From contig OY969790.1 of the NCBI GenBank assembly GCA_963703125.1, positions 1,674,001 to 1,738,000 on the forward strand: a DNA stretch of 64,000 nucleotides. The letters run 5' to 3'. Origin of the DNA: MFD04716-140 sp963703125. GTDB lineage: Bacteria; Bacteroidota; Bacteroidia; Flavobacteriales; Flavobacteriaceae. Position numbers and translations under genes: made by a program. The notes below the pieces were generated by a model. It was not told the DNA's origin, did not search any database, and saw nothing but the letters and a program-made list of their open reading frames with translations. This document shows positions 51,752 to 61,092 of the stretch, piece after piece. Every line of letters starts with the position of its first letter. Positions within the stretch are counted from its first letter, which is position 1.

Positions 51752-53443
51752 TTAAATTTTTGAATCAAAAATTTGTTTTAGAATTTTATCGGTAATTAAG
51801 TATGTTGGCTTCACACCTGTGGTGCCTAGTCCTCCAGAGGCTAGAGTGCTTCCTGTTTCAAGAGGGTTGTCAGAAGCATAATAAGCGTAACGAACTTTAA
51901 CATCTTCACGAATACTCTTTCGTATTTTGGAAGCGGATTGTATCGCTTTTTGATAATGTACGCCCTCCATTTCCAACCCTATCACATTCCAGGTCGATTG
52001 ATGAAAGAATTTCAAAATATCCTTATTCTGAAGCGACGTGCCCAATACAGAAACCATTGTACCCTCAAACACACGCAGACCTTGACCGGCAAAATCTTCA
52101 GCAGACAATTCATTTTTAAAGGGATAATTGTCAGCGGTACCTTCAAAAATATGGGCAGATGGTATCATAATATCCCCTTTACCGCCTTCCAATATGCCTG
52201 CTTTGCCCATTATTGATATTGACGCTACGTTCAAATAAATATCTTTCTTTTTCTTGGCCTTGAAAGGTTTCAAAAACTCATCTATGGTCTCGTAGGCCTG
52301 CTCGCCAAAAGCATAGTCCATCACAAATATAACAGGTTTTTGGTCATTCTGAATTTCTGGGGAAAGTTCATGGCAGCAAGCGTCTTTACCAAGTTTTGCC
52401 AAATCAAATAATTGAACGTCAATATTGGTTCCTGAAATATCATCAATCGCGATCATTCCATTTTTCTTTGCCGCTGAAACAACCTTATTACGTAAAGTAA
52501 CGTTTGAAGGGGAACTTAAGGCCTCGAAAATATCAAGCTTATTGCTACTGGGAAATTCCTTTTTAAGGGCTTTCAGAGCGAAAAGGGAATTCATTACGCT
52601 GTGCATATTGGCACTTATGATATGAATGGGCCTTTTCAGCAGGTCGTTTTTGGCCAAAACCTCTTTAATAGAATTTGCCCATCGTTCCCCATGAATATGA
52701 TGCCCTAATCGCTCACGTAGAACAGCACTGAAAGTTATGGCCCGTTTTTCACCTGTAACTTCCTCTTCTACGGCCAATTTGCCCAACCAATAAATTACCT
52801 TTAAAAATCTTTCTGGATTGTTTTTAGTGGCAAACTTTTCATAAACCAACATTATCTCCTCAAAAGATCTCCCCAAGATATTGGCTGTATGAATCAACGC
52901 AACTTCTTTCTCCGCTTGGGAAAGTTTGGCCTTTTTCACCGCGGACTCCAATTTACCCCAATCTCGAATGGTTTTATTGGTATCCTCTATCAGCACCTTT
53001 TTACTGATTTTTTGGGATTCGATGAAAAGGAATGTCAGGTGAGTAAGAATATCATAGATATCTGAACGCCCTCGCGTAATTTCAATATTCATCTGTTCAT
53101 CATCAATACGATAACAGTTTCGTCTTCTCTTTGGTGGAATTATTGGCTTAAAATGGGATTTTCCATATCCTTCATCAGAAGTTAGGTTAATATATTTGCA
53201 CTGCTCAATACCCTCGGGAAGTCGCTCCAGCACATAAATCAATCCACTAAGCTCGGCCTTCTCCTCTCCAATTGAACCATATATTTCTGGGCGAAGTTGC
53301 AGAAGGGCATTTTTAATAGATTCTCCGGAAACACCCGTTGGTTTATAAAAGCCCCTATTGAACAAATGCCGCATTGTAATGTACAAGCGTTCAATCGCAT
53401 TGGTGGACTCCTGTGCGCGGGTTGTGGAAGTAGTTTTGCCCAT
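51752..53443 (-). CDS. DUF6909-like conserved protein
   Basis: A 563-residue soluble protein, starting 'MGKTTSTTRAQESTNAIERL'. No enzyme motif is recognised for certain. I associate it with the DUF6909 family, found beside GH3 in Bacteroidota. A stretch 'GTLASGGLGTTGVKPTYLITDKILKQIF' features at the end and 'GKAGILEGGKGDIMIPSAHIF' (about 408-428) look like ligand-binding loops. It lies 29 bases after the GH3 stop and may have its own promoter box (53459-53466). Function unknown. Confidence 0.7.
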   Translation of the reverse strand: MGKTTSTTRAQESTNAIERLYITMRHLFNRGFYKPTGVSGESIKNALLQLRPEIYGSIGEEKAELSGLIYVLERLPEGIEQCKYINLTSDEGYGKSHFKPIIPPKRRRNCYRIDDEQMNIEITRGRSDIYDILTHLTFLFIESQKISKKVLIEDTNKTIRDWGKLESAVKKAKLSQAEKEVALIHTANILGRSFEEIMLVYEKFATKNNPERFLKVIYWLGKLAVEEEVTGEKRAITFSAVLRERLGHHIHGERWANSIKEVLAKNDLLKRPIHIISANMHSVMNSLFALKALKKEFPSSNKLDIFEALSSPSNVTLRNKVVSAAKKNGMIAIDDISGTNIDVQLFDLAKLGKDACCHELSPEIQNDQKPVIFVMDYAFGEQAYETIDEFLKPFKAKKKKDIYLNVASISIMGKAGILEGGKGDIMIPSAHIFEGTADNYPFKNELSAEDFAGQGLRVFEGTMVSVLGTSLQNKDILKFFHQSTWNVIGLEMEGVHYQKAIQSASKIRKSIREDVKVRYAYYASDNPLETGSTLASGGLGTTGVKPTYLITDKILKQIFDSKI

Positions 53444-53458
53444 TGATATTTATTCCTA

Positions 53459-53466
53459 CAAAATTA
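53459..53466 (-). promoter_or_regulatory. Possible -7 box for the DUF6909-like gene
   Basis: Minus-strand TAATTTTG fits TAnnTTTG, 16 bases before the ATG at 53443. No TTG at the -33 distance. It overlaps the intergenic space after GH3. Confidence 0.35.
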
Positions 53467-53472
53467 CGACTA

Positions 53473-54975
53473 TTATTCTTGATTCTGAAAATGCAACAAC
53501 TGATCAGCCAGATTGCGGTCATTGGCCAATCGCTGCACTTTGTTTTGCCCTCCTAGCCTACCGATCGATTTCATGTACTCCCTAAATCCCCCTTCTTTTA
53601 TTCTAGTGATTTTTAATGTTTGGAGCACCTTCCCTGCAATAAGATCATAGTAATAGCTATTCTGCTCTTGTAGGGAAAGATCCAGGATTTCAATGAATTT
53701 TTTCATGTCTGTAGGTGCCTTTTCAAATTCAATCAACCATTCATGATAAGGTAACTCAGTGGTAGAAGGATTTATTTGTGGTGCCACTGAAAATTCATTT
53801 ACCCTAGCATCGGTCTGCATTATTGCTTTTTGCATTGCTTCTTCAACTTCTTTCGCAATCACGTGCTCCCCAAAGGCCGAGATAAAATGTTTTATTCTTC
53901 CGGACACTATTATTTTAAAGGGGTTGACAGAAATAAACTGAACGGTATCTCCCAGGTTGTACGCCCATAATCCGGCATTGGTAGAGATAATCATCACATA
54001 GTTAACCCCTAGTTCAACCTTCTTTAGGGTTAAGCGTTCGTAATTATCTTTGAAAAAATCATCAGCTTTAACAAACTCATAAAAAATACCGGAATCCAAA
54101 AGAAGCAACATTCCTTTTTCTTTCTGGGAATTTTGGTAAGCAAAAAAGCCCTCACTTGCTGGGAAAAGTTCTATACTGTCTACTTTCTTTCCTATTAGAT
54201 GTTCAAATTTCTGTCGATATGGCTCGTAATTAACCCCTCCATAAATGAACAAATTAAAATTTGGAAATAAATCACCTACTTTCTTGCTGGTCTTTAATTG
54301 AAGTTTTTCAAAATACATTTGTACCCAAGAAGGTATTCCAGCAATTACCGACATATTTTCTTCTTTGGTTTCTTCAACTATGGCATTCACTTTGGTTTCC
54401 CAATCCTCTATACAATTTGTTTCCCAACTAGGCATTCGGTTTTTCTGAAGATAGTTAGGCACATAATGGGCAGATATACCTGATAAGCGACCTATCTTAA
54501 TCCCATTTTTCTCCTGCATTTCAGGGCTTCCTTGTAAAAAAATCATTTTGCCGTTGACAAATTCACTATTTCCAGTTTCCTGAATATAATTCAATATTGC
54601 GTCGCGTGATGCAGCTACTTGATATTTGATGGACTCCCTTGTGATCGGGATGTATTTCACCCCAGAGGTAGTTCCCGAAGTTTTAGCAAAATAAAGAGGT
54701 TTACCTGGCCATAAAACATCTTTCCTGCCTTCCTTGATTTTTTCAACATAGCCCCTAAGGGACTCATAATCCCTTATGGGGACATTATGTATAAAATCGC
54801 TATGGGATTTAATGTTCTTAAAATCATGATCCTTGCCGAATTCGGTATTTGATGCTTTTTGAATAAGTTCCGAAAAAACCCTTTCTTGAGTTGTTATTGG
54901 ATCATATATCCAAACATTGTTTTTTTTAGCAATAGTATTCGCAAAGATTTTGGCGGCAAAGGATTTTAAAGTCAT
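53473..54975 (-). CDS. GH3 auxin-responsive promoter family protein
   Basis: A 500-residue member of the ANL-like adenylating superfamily. 'PLYFAKTSGTTSGVKYIPIT' (about 94-113) is the ATP-binding signature, and 'FPASEGFFAYQNS' and 'YNLGDTVQFISVNPFKIIVSGRIKHFISAFGEHV' match GH3 motifs 2 and 3. Plant GH3 enzymes join amino acids to small acids; the bacterial substrate is not known. It lies between the M23 peptidase and the DUF6909-like gene in the same direction, a common Flavobacteriia grouping, so a cell-envelope link is likely. Confidence 0.9.
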   Translation of the reverse strand: MTLKSFAAKIFANTIAKKNNVWIYDPITTQERVFSELIQKASNTEFGKDHDFKNIKSHSDFIHNVPIRDYESLRGYVEKIKEGRKDVLWPGKPLYFAKTSGTTSGVKYIPITRESIKYQVAASRDAILNYIQETGNSEFVNGKMIFLQGSPEMQEKNGIKIGRLSGISAHYVPNYLQKNRMPSWETNCIEDWETKVNAIVEETKEENMSVIAGIPSWVQMYFEKLQLKTSKKVGDLFPNFNLFIYGGVNYEPYRQKFEHLIGKKVDSIELFPASEGFFAYQNSQKEKGMLLLLDSGIFYEFVKADDFFKDNYERLTLKKVELGVNYVMIISTNAGLWAYNLGDTVQFISVNPFKIIVSGRIKHFISAFGEHVIAKEVEEAMQKAIMQTDARVNEFSVAPQINPSTTELPYHEWLIEFEKAPTDMKKFIEILDLSLQEQNSYYYDLIAGKVLQTLKITRIKEGGFREYMKSIGRLGGQNKVQRLANDRNLADQLLHFQNQE

Positions 54976-54980
54976 CGCTC

Positions 54981-55850
54981 CTATTTAAAATCAATAAAAT
55001 CGGAAGGATTAACGGGCGCACCGTCGTCCCAAAGCTCAAAGTGAAGGTGTGGTCCCGTTGTCAATTCTCCTGTATTTCCAACAGATGCAATAACTTCACC
55101 GGCCCTCACTACATCTCCCTGCGCCTTGCTCAAGGAACCATTATGCTTATAAACACTTAGCATGCCCCCGCTATGCTCCAAGAGAATAACATATCCCGTA
55201 TCTGACGTCCATTCGGAGAAAATTACCACTCCATCGGCAACCGCTTTTACCGGCGTATCGATTGGCGCAACAATGTCCACTGCATAATGCTTTTTGTTGG
55301 AATCGTACACTTGCGTAATGGTGCCACTTATTGGCGGGAATAGCACAATCCCTCCTTTATCTGTATTTCTTTCAAAAAGATTGTACTTATCCTCTAGGGC
55401 GACCTCGGCACGAAGAATGGAATCTTCCTTAATGGGCGTTAGGTTAATGGTCGAAGGGTCTAATTTAAATTGTTCGAACAAGGAGTCCCGATGAACCTGG
55501 TTATTCTCGATATCCCCCCTAAGTACCATTCGAATATTTTCCAAATAATGATTGGTATAATTTAAAATCCTAACTAGGGAATCGGTTTTATACGTTAGCT
55601 CTGTGGCTTGTTTTTTTAATTTTGTTGACGAATACCCAGGTATATATTCCCTAAGCGGGGTAAATGCAATCAAGAGGATGGTAAGACCGATTAGTCCTAT
55701 AATAAAAAGCGTGCCCGTCACAAATACGTTCAACCTGCTTAATTTAAAGGAAATCTTCTCCTCAAAGGTACTTTCGTTGAGTATCACCAAACGATACTTA
55801 TGCAAAAGTTTCCTTTTGATTTCCTTTCGTTTTTTAACCTTTTTAGCCAT
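54981..55850 (-). CDS. M23 family metallopeptidase (LytM type)
   Basis: A 289-residue membrane-anchored peptidase. Started at ATG 55850 ('MAKKVKKRKEIKRKLLHKYR') because the -7 box lies just upstream. After a basic cytoplasmic head comes a membrane helix ('VTGTLFIIGLIGLTILLIAF', about 47-66) and a coiled periplasmic stretch. The LytM domain has all the zinc and catalytic residues: 'HYAVDIVAPIDTPV' (His and Asp), 'SVYKHNGSL' (His) and 'TTGPHLHFELW' (HxH). It cleaves peptidoglycan cross-links or regulates cell division. It leads an operon with GH3 and perhaps DUF6909. Confidence 0.93.
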   Translation of the reverse strand: MAKKVKKRKEIKRKLLHKYRLVILNESTFEEKISFKLSRLNVFVTGTLFIIGLIGLTILLIAFTPLREYIPGYSSTKLKKQATELTYKTDSLVRILNYTNHYLENIRMVLRGDIENNQVHRDSLFEQFKLDPSTINLTPIKEDSILRAEVALEDKYNLFERNTDKGGIVLFPPISGTITQVYDSNKKHYAVDIVAPIDTPVKAVADGVVIFSEWTSDTGYVILLEHSGGMLSVYKHNGSLSKAQGDVVRAGEVIASVGNTGELTTGPHLHFELWDDGAPVNPSDFIDFK

Positions 55851-55856
55851 ACATGG

Positions 55857-55864
55857 CAAAGATA
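55857..55864 (-). promoter_or_regulatory. Possible -7 box for the M23-GH3 operon
   Basis: Minus-strand TATCTTTG ends seven bases before the ATG at 55850, which would give a nearly leaderless transcript. No TTG is found at the -33 distance. Confidence 0.45.
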
Positions 55865-56020
55865 AGGATGGTTTTGTATTTTGAGTCCGTTCAATAAAGT
55901 TTTATGCCTTGATGGAAAATATAACGCCTATAACCTGTACGAAAGAATCATGATTTTTGTTTAAAGCAATTAAAAAGGCAGATTGGCGTTAATATTACGG
56001 GTAGCCTAAGAGATTTTTAC

Positions 56021-56028
56021 TACATTTG
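56021..56028 (+). promoter_or_regulatory. Possible -7 box for tatA
   Basis: TACATTTG matches TAnnTTTG, 21 bases before the tatA ATG at 56050. The -33 site is weak. Confidence 0.4.
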
Positions 56029-56049
56029 TTATCCATTAAATCATAAACT

Positions 56050-56232
56050 ATGACAGTCTTACATACATTTTTGGCAATTGGCCCATGGCAAATCGCGATA
56101 GTTGTCTTGGTGGTTCTTCTTTTATTCGGAGGAAAGAAAATACCAGAACTTATGCGCGGCCTTGGAAGCGGGATCAAGGAATTTAAAGATGCCTCAAAAG
56201 AAGAGGAAAAACCTGAGGAAAAAAAGAATTAA
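56050..56232 (+). CDS. tatA: Twin-arginine translocase subunit TatA/E
   Basis: A 60-residue protein with one membrane helix ('GPWQIAIVVLVVLLLF', about 11-26), the hinge 'FGGKKIPELMRGLGSGI' with the conserved FG and an amphipathic helix, and a charged tail of Glu and Lys. TatA forms the pore for folded proteins with a twin-arginine signal. It is alone in its transcription unit, with a strong terminator directly after. Confidence 0.95.
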   Translation: MTVLHTFLAIGPWQIAIVVLVVLLLFGGKKIPELMRGLGSGIKEFKDASKEEEKPEEKKN

Positions 56233-56546
56233 CAATACAGTTTTTGTTATAGAAGAGGCCCGCATATGCGGGCCTCTTCTATTTTGGGCAATCAGTATCA
56301 GAACCCCTGATGCCATTGTGTTTTTTAGAGAATTCATGCTAAGTAAAGGGGCATCATTTGGCATTGTTCCCGTAACACTTTTAAAATCAGTACATACACG
56401 ACAAAAAAGCTTGGTTTCACAACAAAAAATATTCTACCCGCATTATAACGGGTATTTTCGACGTTTAAAACAATACAGTGTTAGTCAAGTGAGCCTTGAC
56501 AATTGTTAAGGCCCATTGCCACTATGTGCCGATTAGCATTACAACC
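56233..56546. other. Intergenic region between tatA and the OmpA gene
   Basis: About 314 bases with no convincing gene. A frame runs from 56102 to 56509 but is a shadow of tatA and the terminator. The tatA terminator takes up 56251-56280. The rest must contain the promoter of the OmpA-family gene, but I see no clear TAnnTTTG box. Confidence 0.6.
56251..56280 (+). terminator. tatA terminator
   Basis: A perfect 30-base palindrome (AGAAGAGGCCCGCATATGCG then its complement), 18 bases after the tatA stop, followed by ATTTTGG. A G+C-rich stem of up to 13 pairs with a small loop makes this the strongest hairpin in the window. Confidence 0.85.
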
Positions 56547-59498
56547 ATGAAAAAACGTTCGATCCTTTACACTATATTTTTACTAATATCCATCACTATT
56601 CCGAAAAGTTACGGGGCAGGTAATCCTATAGGGGACTCCGATAATCCGATTGCCCTTAATCCTGGGAATTCAATAATTGGAGCCAATTCCAACAAGGATT
56701 CGGAATATAGCAAGTTTCAAATTGCTGCGAAAAACAAAGATATCCTATATCGCAAAATTAATGGCATAAGAAGTTCCGCCGAAGGCTATTATGCAATTTC
56801 CGGGGTGTTTGGAAACCAGGAAAATGCGAACAAGGCTATTGGGAAATTACGTAACAAAGGTTTTGATGCAAACTTTCTAACAAATCCAAAGGACAAACTT
56901 CATTATGTTTATTTAAGACATAGTGCAGATTGGAGAAACATTGTTGCTTCTTGTTCCACAAAATTCAATGGTAAATACCCGAATGCGGTTTGGATATTAT
57001 TTTTGGAAGGCACCAAGAGCATAACCAAAAATGTGGAAGACATGTCGATTCCTCTTAAGCAAAAAGCCTCAGACAGGCCAATTCCTAATAGGAACGACTC
57101 ATTGGTGTCTTATGCAAAGAAAAATAAAATCGCCACAAGGGCTATATCTGAGCTTGGAGATGTATCTGCCGGTTATTACATAATTACCGGCGTATTTAGT
57201 GATGATAAAAACGCGCAGAGCGAGGTCAAGAAATTAAAAAGAAAAGGCTTTGGCTCCGAAATCATCATTAACCCTACCAACCAAATCAACTACGTCTATT
57301 TAAAAAAATATGATGATTGGCGCATTGCCGTTGATGCCTGTGTTTCGAAATTTAATGGCACATACACGAAAGATGTTTGGGTCTTGGACGCAAGTGAGAG
57401 TAGGGTTTCTGTTGACAATAATGAAAATTTCAAAAGTGATTCTAAAATAGTTCCTACTCAAGAAATCCCAATGAACAGCGATTTGGATGCAAAGGATACC
57501 GTTTTGGCAGTTGAAGATGTTACCTATGATATGCTTAGTGATGTCAATAATACCGGTGCTGAAAATTATATTGCTGCTGGTAATCCGAATAAAAGCAAGT
57601 TGATTCAAAAGGCCGATCATTATTTTGGTAAAATGTGGTACGCAGAAGCTGCCGAATTGTATGAGGAGGCTTTAGAAAAAGATGAGAATAATTACTCTTT
57701 TGAGGTTATTCAAAAAGCTGGGGATGCCCACTATTTTAATACAAATATGGAAAAGGCTTTGTATTGGTACGATATTCTCTATAACAAATATGGAAAGGAT
57801 ATGTCAGCCGACAATATCTTTAAATACGCACATTCACTAAAAGGAACAGGAAAATATGCGCGAGCAAAACGATTGATGCGTTTATACAATCGTAAAATGA
57901 GGAGTGGTGAAGTTGATGGAAACGGAGATATTGAAAATAATCCTACACCCAATGAAGTTGTCTTGGACAGAATATTGGGGACCGAAAAAAACTTCGACAT
58001 AAAGAATATGGCGGTCAATACAAAATATTCCGATTTCGCGCCTATGTTCTTGGATTCAAATCAGATAGTTTTTGCTTCCGCAAAGGATTCTTCCATTTTT
58101 AATACCAGAAGGTATAAATGGAACGAGCAGCCATATTTGGATCTTTATGTAGCCAAAATGAATGAAGAATCTCAGGACTTGAAAGATGCCGTTAAATTCT
58201 CCAAAAAAATCAATACCAAATATCATGAGGCAGCGGTCACGTTTTCACCTGATAATAGCACTATGTATTTTACGAGGAACAACTTTGGCAAGAAGTTAAA
58301 AAGAGATAAGAAAGGCGTAAACCATCTTAAAATATATATGTCACAAAAAGTAAATGGAGAATGGACAGAGGCTGTTGAAGTTCCGTTTGATAGTGATAAT
58401 TATTCTACGGGTCACCCTGCATTAAGTCCCGATGGCAAAAAACTCTATTTTGTATCTGACATGCCCGGTAGTATTGGGGAAACAGACATTTTTGTAGTAG
58501 ATGTATTAGCCCCTGGCCGTTTTTCTGAACCCAGAAACCTAGGCCCCAGCATTAATACAGAAAGAAAAGAAATGTTCCCCTTTATCAATGGTAAAAAACT
58601 TTATTTTTCTTCTGATGGCCACACAGGTCTCGGTGGGTTGGACGTATATGAGGTCGCTTACGATGAAACCGGATTTAAGGAAGTGATCAATGTGGGCCAA
58701 CCGGTCAACAGCAAAAAAGATGATTTTAGTTATATAGTCAATGAAAAGACACAAAAAGGATTTTTTGCATCCAATAGGGCAGGTGGTAAGGGAGATGATG
58801 ATATTTATTCATTTAAAAGATTGGTGCTAGAGGAATTGCCAATGAACAAAAATGCAATTACTGGAGTGGTTACCGAGCTAATTACTGGAAATATTATGCC
58901 CAGGGCACTTGTGCAATTGTTGGATGAAAATAACATTAAATTGAAGGAGGTTGTGGCCGAAGACGACGGAAGTTTTGTTTTTGAAGATTTGGACGACAAC
59001 ACAAAATATACCATAAAGACAACCTATGACAAGTTCTTTGATGCAGAAAATCAAGTTACGACCACCTCTAACGACACAATAAATGTGAATGTCTCAATGA
59101 AACGTCTACAAGAAATGATTGCTATTGAAGATGGTATCAAGAAACTTAAGACCGAAATGATTCATTTCGATTTTGACCGATACAACATACGGCCGGATGC
59201 CTCCAAAGAACTCGATAAGCTGGTGAAAGTAATGAATGAGTACCCCGATATGGTGATCAAAATTGAATCACATACCGATTCCAGAGGCAAAAAGATCTAC
59301 AACCGATATTTATCCAATAGTAGGGCCAAAGCTACCAGGGATTATATAATATCCCGCGGCATTTCAGCGGACAGAATTGAAAGTGCCATTGGCTATGGAG
59401 AAGATCGACTGCTCAATGAATGCGATGGAAGCGTTGTATGCACAGAGCAAAAACATTACTTAAACCGAAGATCAGAATTTATAATTGTTAAAATGTAA
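56547..59498 (+). CDS. OmpA family protein with PorE-like layout and SPOR-like repeats
   Basis: A 983-residue secreted protein started at ATG 56547, where 'MKKRSILYTIFLLISITIP' is a signal peptide. Two SPOR-like repeats follow (about 74-152 and 195-290): 'GYYAISGVFGNQENANKAIG' and 'GYYIITGVFSDDKNAQSEV'. Then come TPR-like helices ('MWYAEAAELYEEALEKDENN', about 350-450), PD40 beta-propeller repeats ('ALSPDGKKLYFVSDMPG', about 490-740), a carboxypeptidase-regulatory-like domain (about 755-840) and a C-terminal OmpA domain ('IKIESHTDSRGKKIYNRYLS'). TPR-propeller-CRD-OmpA is also the layout of the T9SS protein PorE. The extra SPOR-like pair would add a second peptidoglycan contact. Role in T9SS or gliding is inferred. 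Confidence 0.85.
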   Translation: MKKRSILYTIFLLISITIPKSYGAGNPIGDSDNPIALNPGNSIIGANSNKDSEYSKFQIAAKNKDILYRKINGIRSSAEGYYAISGVFGNQENANKAIGKLRNKGFDANFLTNPKDKLHYVYLRHSADWRNIVASCSTKFNGKYPNAVWILFLEGTKSITKNVEDMSIPLKQKASDRPIPNRNDSLVSYAKKNKIATRAISELGDVSAGYYIITGVFSDDKNAQSEVKKLKRKGFGSEIIINPTNQINYVYLKKYDDWRIAVDACVSKFNGTYTKDVWVLDASESRVSVDNNENFKSDSKIVPTQEIPMNSDLDAKDTVLAVEDVTYDMLSDVNNTGAENYIAAGNPNKSKLIQKADHYFGKMWYAEAAELYEEALEKDENNYSFEVIQKAGDAHYFNTNMEKALYWYDILYNKYGKDMSADNIFKYAHSLKGTGKYARAKRLMRLYNRKMRSGEVDGNGDIENNPTPNEVVLDRILGTEKNFDIKNMAVNTKYSDFAPMFLDSNQIVFASAKDSSIFNTRRYKWNEQPYLDLYVAKMNEESQDLKDAVKFSKKINTKYHEAAVTFSPDNSTMYFTRNNFGKKLKRDKKGVNHLKIYMSQKVNGEWTEAVEVPFDSDNYSTGHPALSPDGKKLYFVSDMPGSIGETDIFVVDVLAPGRFSEPRNLGPSINTERKEMFPFINGKKLYFSSDGHTGLGGLDVYEVAYDETGFKEVINVGQPVNSKKDDFSYIVNEKTQKGFFASNRAGGKGDDDIYSFKRLVLEELPMNKNAITGVVTELITGNIMPRALVQLLDENNIKLKEVVAEDDGSFVFEDLDDNTKYTIKTTYDKFFDAENQVTTTSNDTINVNVSMKRLQEMIAIEDGIKKLKTEMIHFDFDRYNIRPDASKELDKLVKVMNEYPDMVIKIESHTDSRGKKIYNRYLSNSRAKATRDYIISRGISADRIESAIGYGEDRLLNECDGSVVCTEQKHYLNRRSEFIIVKM

Positions 59499-59523
59499 GG
59501 TCTTATCAATACCCCTTTAGAAC

Positions 59524-59557
59524 AAAAACCGCCATTCCTTGTGAATGGCGGTTTTTT
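59524..59557 (+). terminator. Terminator of the OmpA-family gene
   Basis: Stem AAAACCGCCATTC / GAATGGCGGTTTT with loop CTTGT, then a T tract (TTTTTT). It lies 26 bases past the stop. Confidence 0.88.
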
Positions 59558-59726
59558 GCTCGTTTACAGCAACTCGCCCATTTACGTGCCGTCAGCTCTA
59601 TAATGTTCGTTCCATAATCCAATTTCACAACGCTCGCATGCGATTATGCAACAATCTCTTTTTAAAAAATACCTAAATGGTTAGTTTTCAGTTATATAAT
59701 AACTAAACAAATTGAAATTAAATAAT

Positions 59727-59897
59727 ATGAAAACCACCCTGCTTATCAAAGAAATCTACTTGGAAGCCTTCAGGAATCTAGGTCATTATATCATTAAAAG
59801 CTATTTTAAAGCATTTTCTTGGTTCTGTTTCGCAAGTATCCTAATTGTGCTATATGCGTTCCTTTTTAGGGTCTCTACAGGCTTTGCTTTTGACTGA
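59727..59897 (+). CDS. DUF6747-like small membrane protein
   Basis: A 56-residue protein (ATG 59727; a codon five residues upstream is also possible). It reads 'MKTTLLIKEIYLEAFRNLGH' then a single membrane helix ('FSWFCFASILIVLYAFLFRV'). The start and 'GFAFD' end match a small Flavobacteriia family that I recall as DUF6747. Function unknown. The leader has an AT-rich inverted repeat (TTAGTT...AACTAA, 59681-59706). Confidence 0.65.
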   Translation: MKTTLLIKEIYLEAFRNLGHYIIKSYFKAFSWFCFASILIVLYAFLFRVSTGFAFD

Positions 59898-60015
59898 GGA
59901 CATTTTATACCGACCTAAACAAATGAAGTGCCCTGATAATCATCAAGATTCTTTTTGATTTTCTTCGGGATTTAGCAGTCCTGATTGTTAAACTGAATTA
60001 TTTAAATCTCAAAAG

Positions 60016-60048
60016 AAATGCCCCTAAATGACGATCTAGGGGCATTTT
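60016..60048. terminator. Bidirectional terminator
   Basis: AAATGCCCCTA and TAGGGGCATTT flank a 10-base loop. T-rich tails follow on both strands (TTTTC on plus, CTTTTGAG on minus). It serves the minus-strand DUF4837 operon and probably the small plus-strand gene. Confidence 0.8.
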
Positions 60049-60074
60049 CAAATATGTGGACAAAGTGCTGGACT

Positions 60075-61079
60075 TTAAACTTTACTTTTGCCCTTGATAT
60101 CAAAGCGAACCGTTTTCAATATGGCTTCCAGTTCAAACATATTGTCTCTTTTCTCGGTTGACGGCGCAAAAATAAAGCCCTCTAAAACCATTAAACGATT
60201 TTTTTCCGGGTCTTTAATAATATAGGTTAAAAATGATCCGGCCATTGGGAAGTTCTTAATATCCCAAATACCTCTTACTTCAATCGCCTCTTTTCCATCA
60301 ATCTCAGCTGGATAAATAGAAGGCGAAAAAGCGGGTTCCGTACGCATATAGGTAATCTTGCCTTCGACATCCGGCCCGGGAATGTATTTTTCACCTATAG
60401 AATCTCTCATTCCCACAATATCGCGTACAAGTGTTGAATCGTTCTCTATGGTGTTCATTGGGACCGTATATGCAACAATATTCATATTCCCTTTTAATAC
60501 TTCCCTTGCAATCCATACAAAATTATCAACCTGTTTGTCTACCCTATAAACAGAAGGCAAATTCATGCTAATCCCAAATTTATCCTCCAAGACTTTTTCC
60601 TTGTTCAGCGATATTAGGAATCTCTTTTGGGCTTCCCCTATTTCCAAATTCTTGAAAGCTGCAACAATCTCATTTGATTTGGCATCTAAGTTTTCTATAA
60701 TCTCATCTTCGGTTCTGCCCTTTATTACGCCTACCTTTTGTGGCGCGGCATACATGTCGTTTTTTATATGGGCTACGTTCACTGAATCCTTTTGTACGTA
60801 GAGAATTGAACGTGTATACTTAAGGGAGCCTGAAAATATTTTATAAGGAATCTGATTGATGGTAAATAGAGGCTCGTCAAAAGTGAGTCCCGGGACAGGG
60901 GCAGCAAAATATTCGCGGATTTTGTCTCCGACTTTTCCTTGCCACAGTTCATTATCAATTACAACTGTCAAAGAATTTATGGCCCCAATGGAATTACTTT
61001 TGTAGTCTTCTTTTTTTCCGTCCTTACAAGATATTATTACTACAAGAAGCAGTAATGCGACAGTTCCTAAGTATTTCAT
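60075..61079 (-). CDS. DUF4837 family lipoprotein
   Basis: A 334-residue lipoprotein. Signal 'MKYLGTVALLLLVVIISC' with the lipobox Cys at 18. The mature part ('SIGAINSLTVVIDNELWQGK' at about 30-49, and 'FDEPLFTINQIPYKIFSG') fits DUF4837, a family largely limited to Bacteroidota and of unknown function. It is 13 bases after the lytic transglycosylase gene, so an operon linked to cell-wall or outer-membrane upkeep is likely. Confidence 0.85.
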   Translation of the reverse strand: MKYLGTVALLLLVVIISCKDGKKEDYKSNSIGAINSLTVVIDNELWQGKVGDKIREYFAAPVPGLTFDEPLFTINQIPYKIFSGSLKYTRSILYVQKDSVNVAHIKNDMYAAPQKVGVIKGRTEDEIIENLDAKSNEIVAAFKNLEIGEAQKRFLISLNKEKVLEDKFGISMNLPSVYRVDKQVDNFVWIAREVLKGNMNIVAYTVPMNTIENDSTLVRDIVGMRDSIGEKYIPGPDVEGKITYMRTEPAFSPSIYPAEIDGKEAIEVRGIWDIKNFPMAGSFLTYIIKDPEKNRLMVLEGFIFAPSTEKRDNMFELEAILKTVRFDIKGKSKV

Positions 61080-61092
61080 AAGTGTTTTTGGT

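Noticed and set aside
56251..56280. 30-base perfect palindrome as an operator
   Set aside because: Position right after the tatA stop, G+C-rich stem and T-rich tail make a terminator more likely.
56102..56509. 135-codon plus-strand ORF across tatA and its terminator
   Set aside because: It is a frame-shifted shadow of tatA that runs through a strong terminator; no domain.
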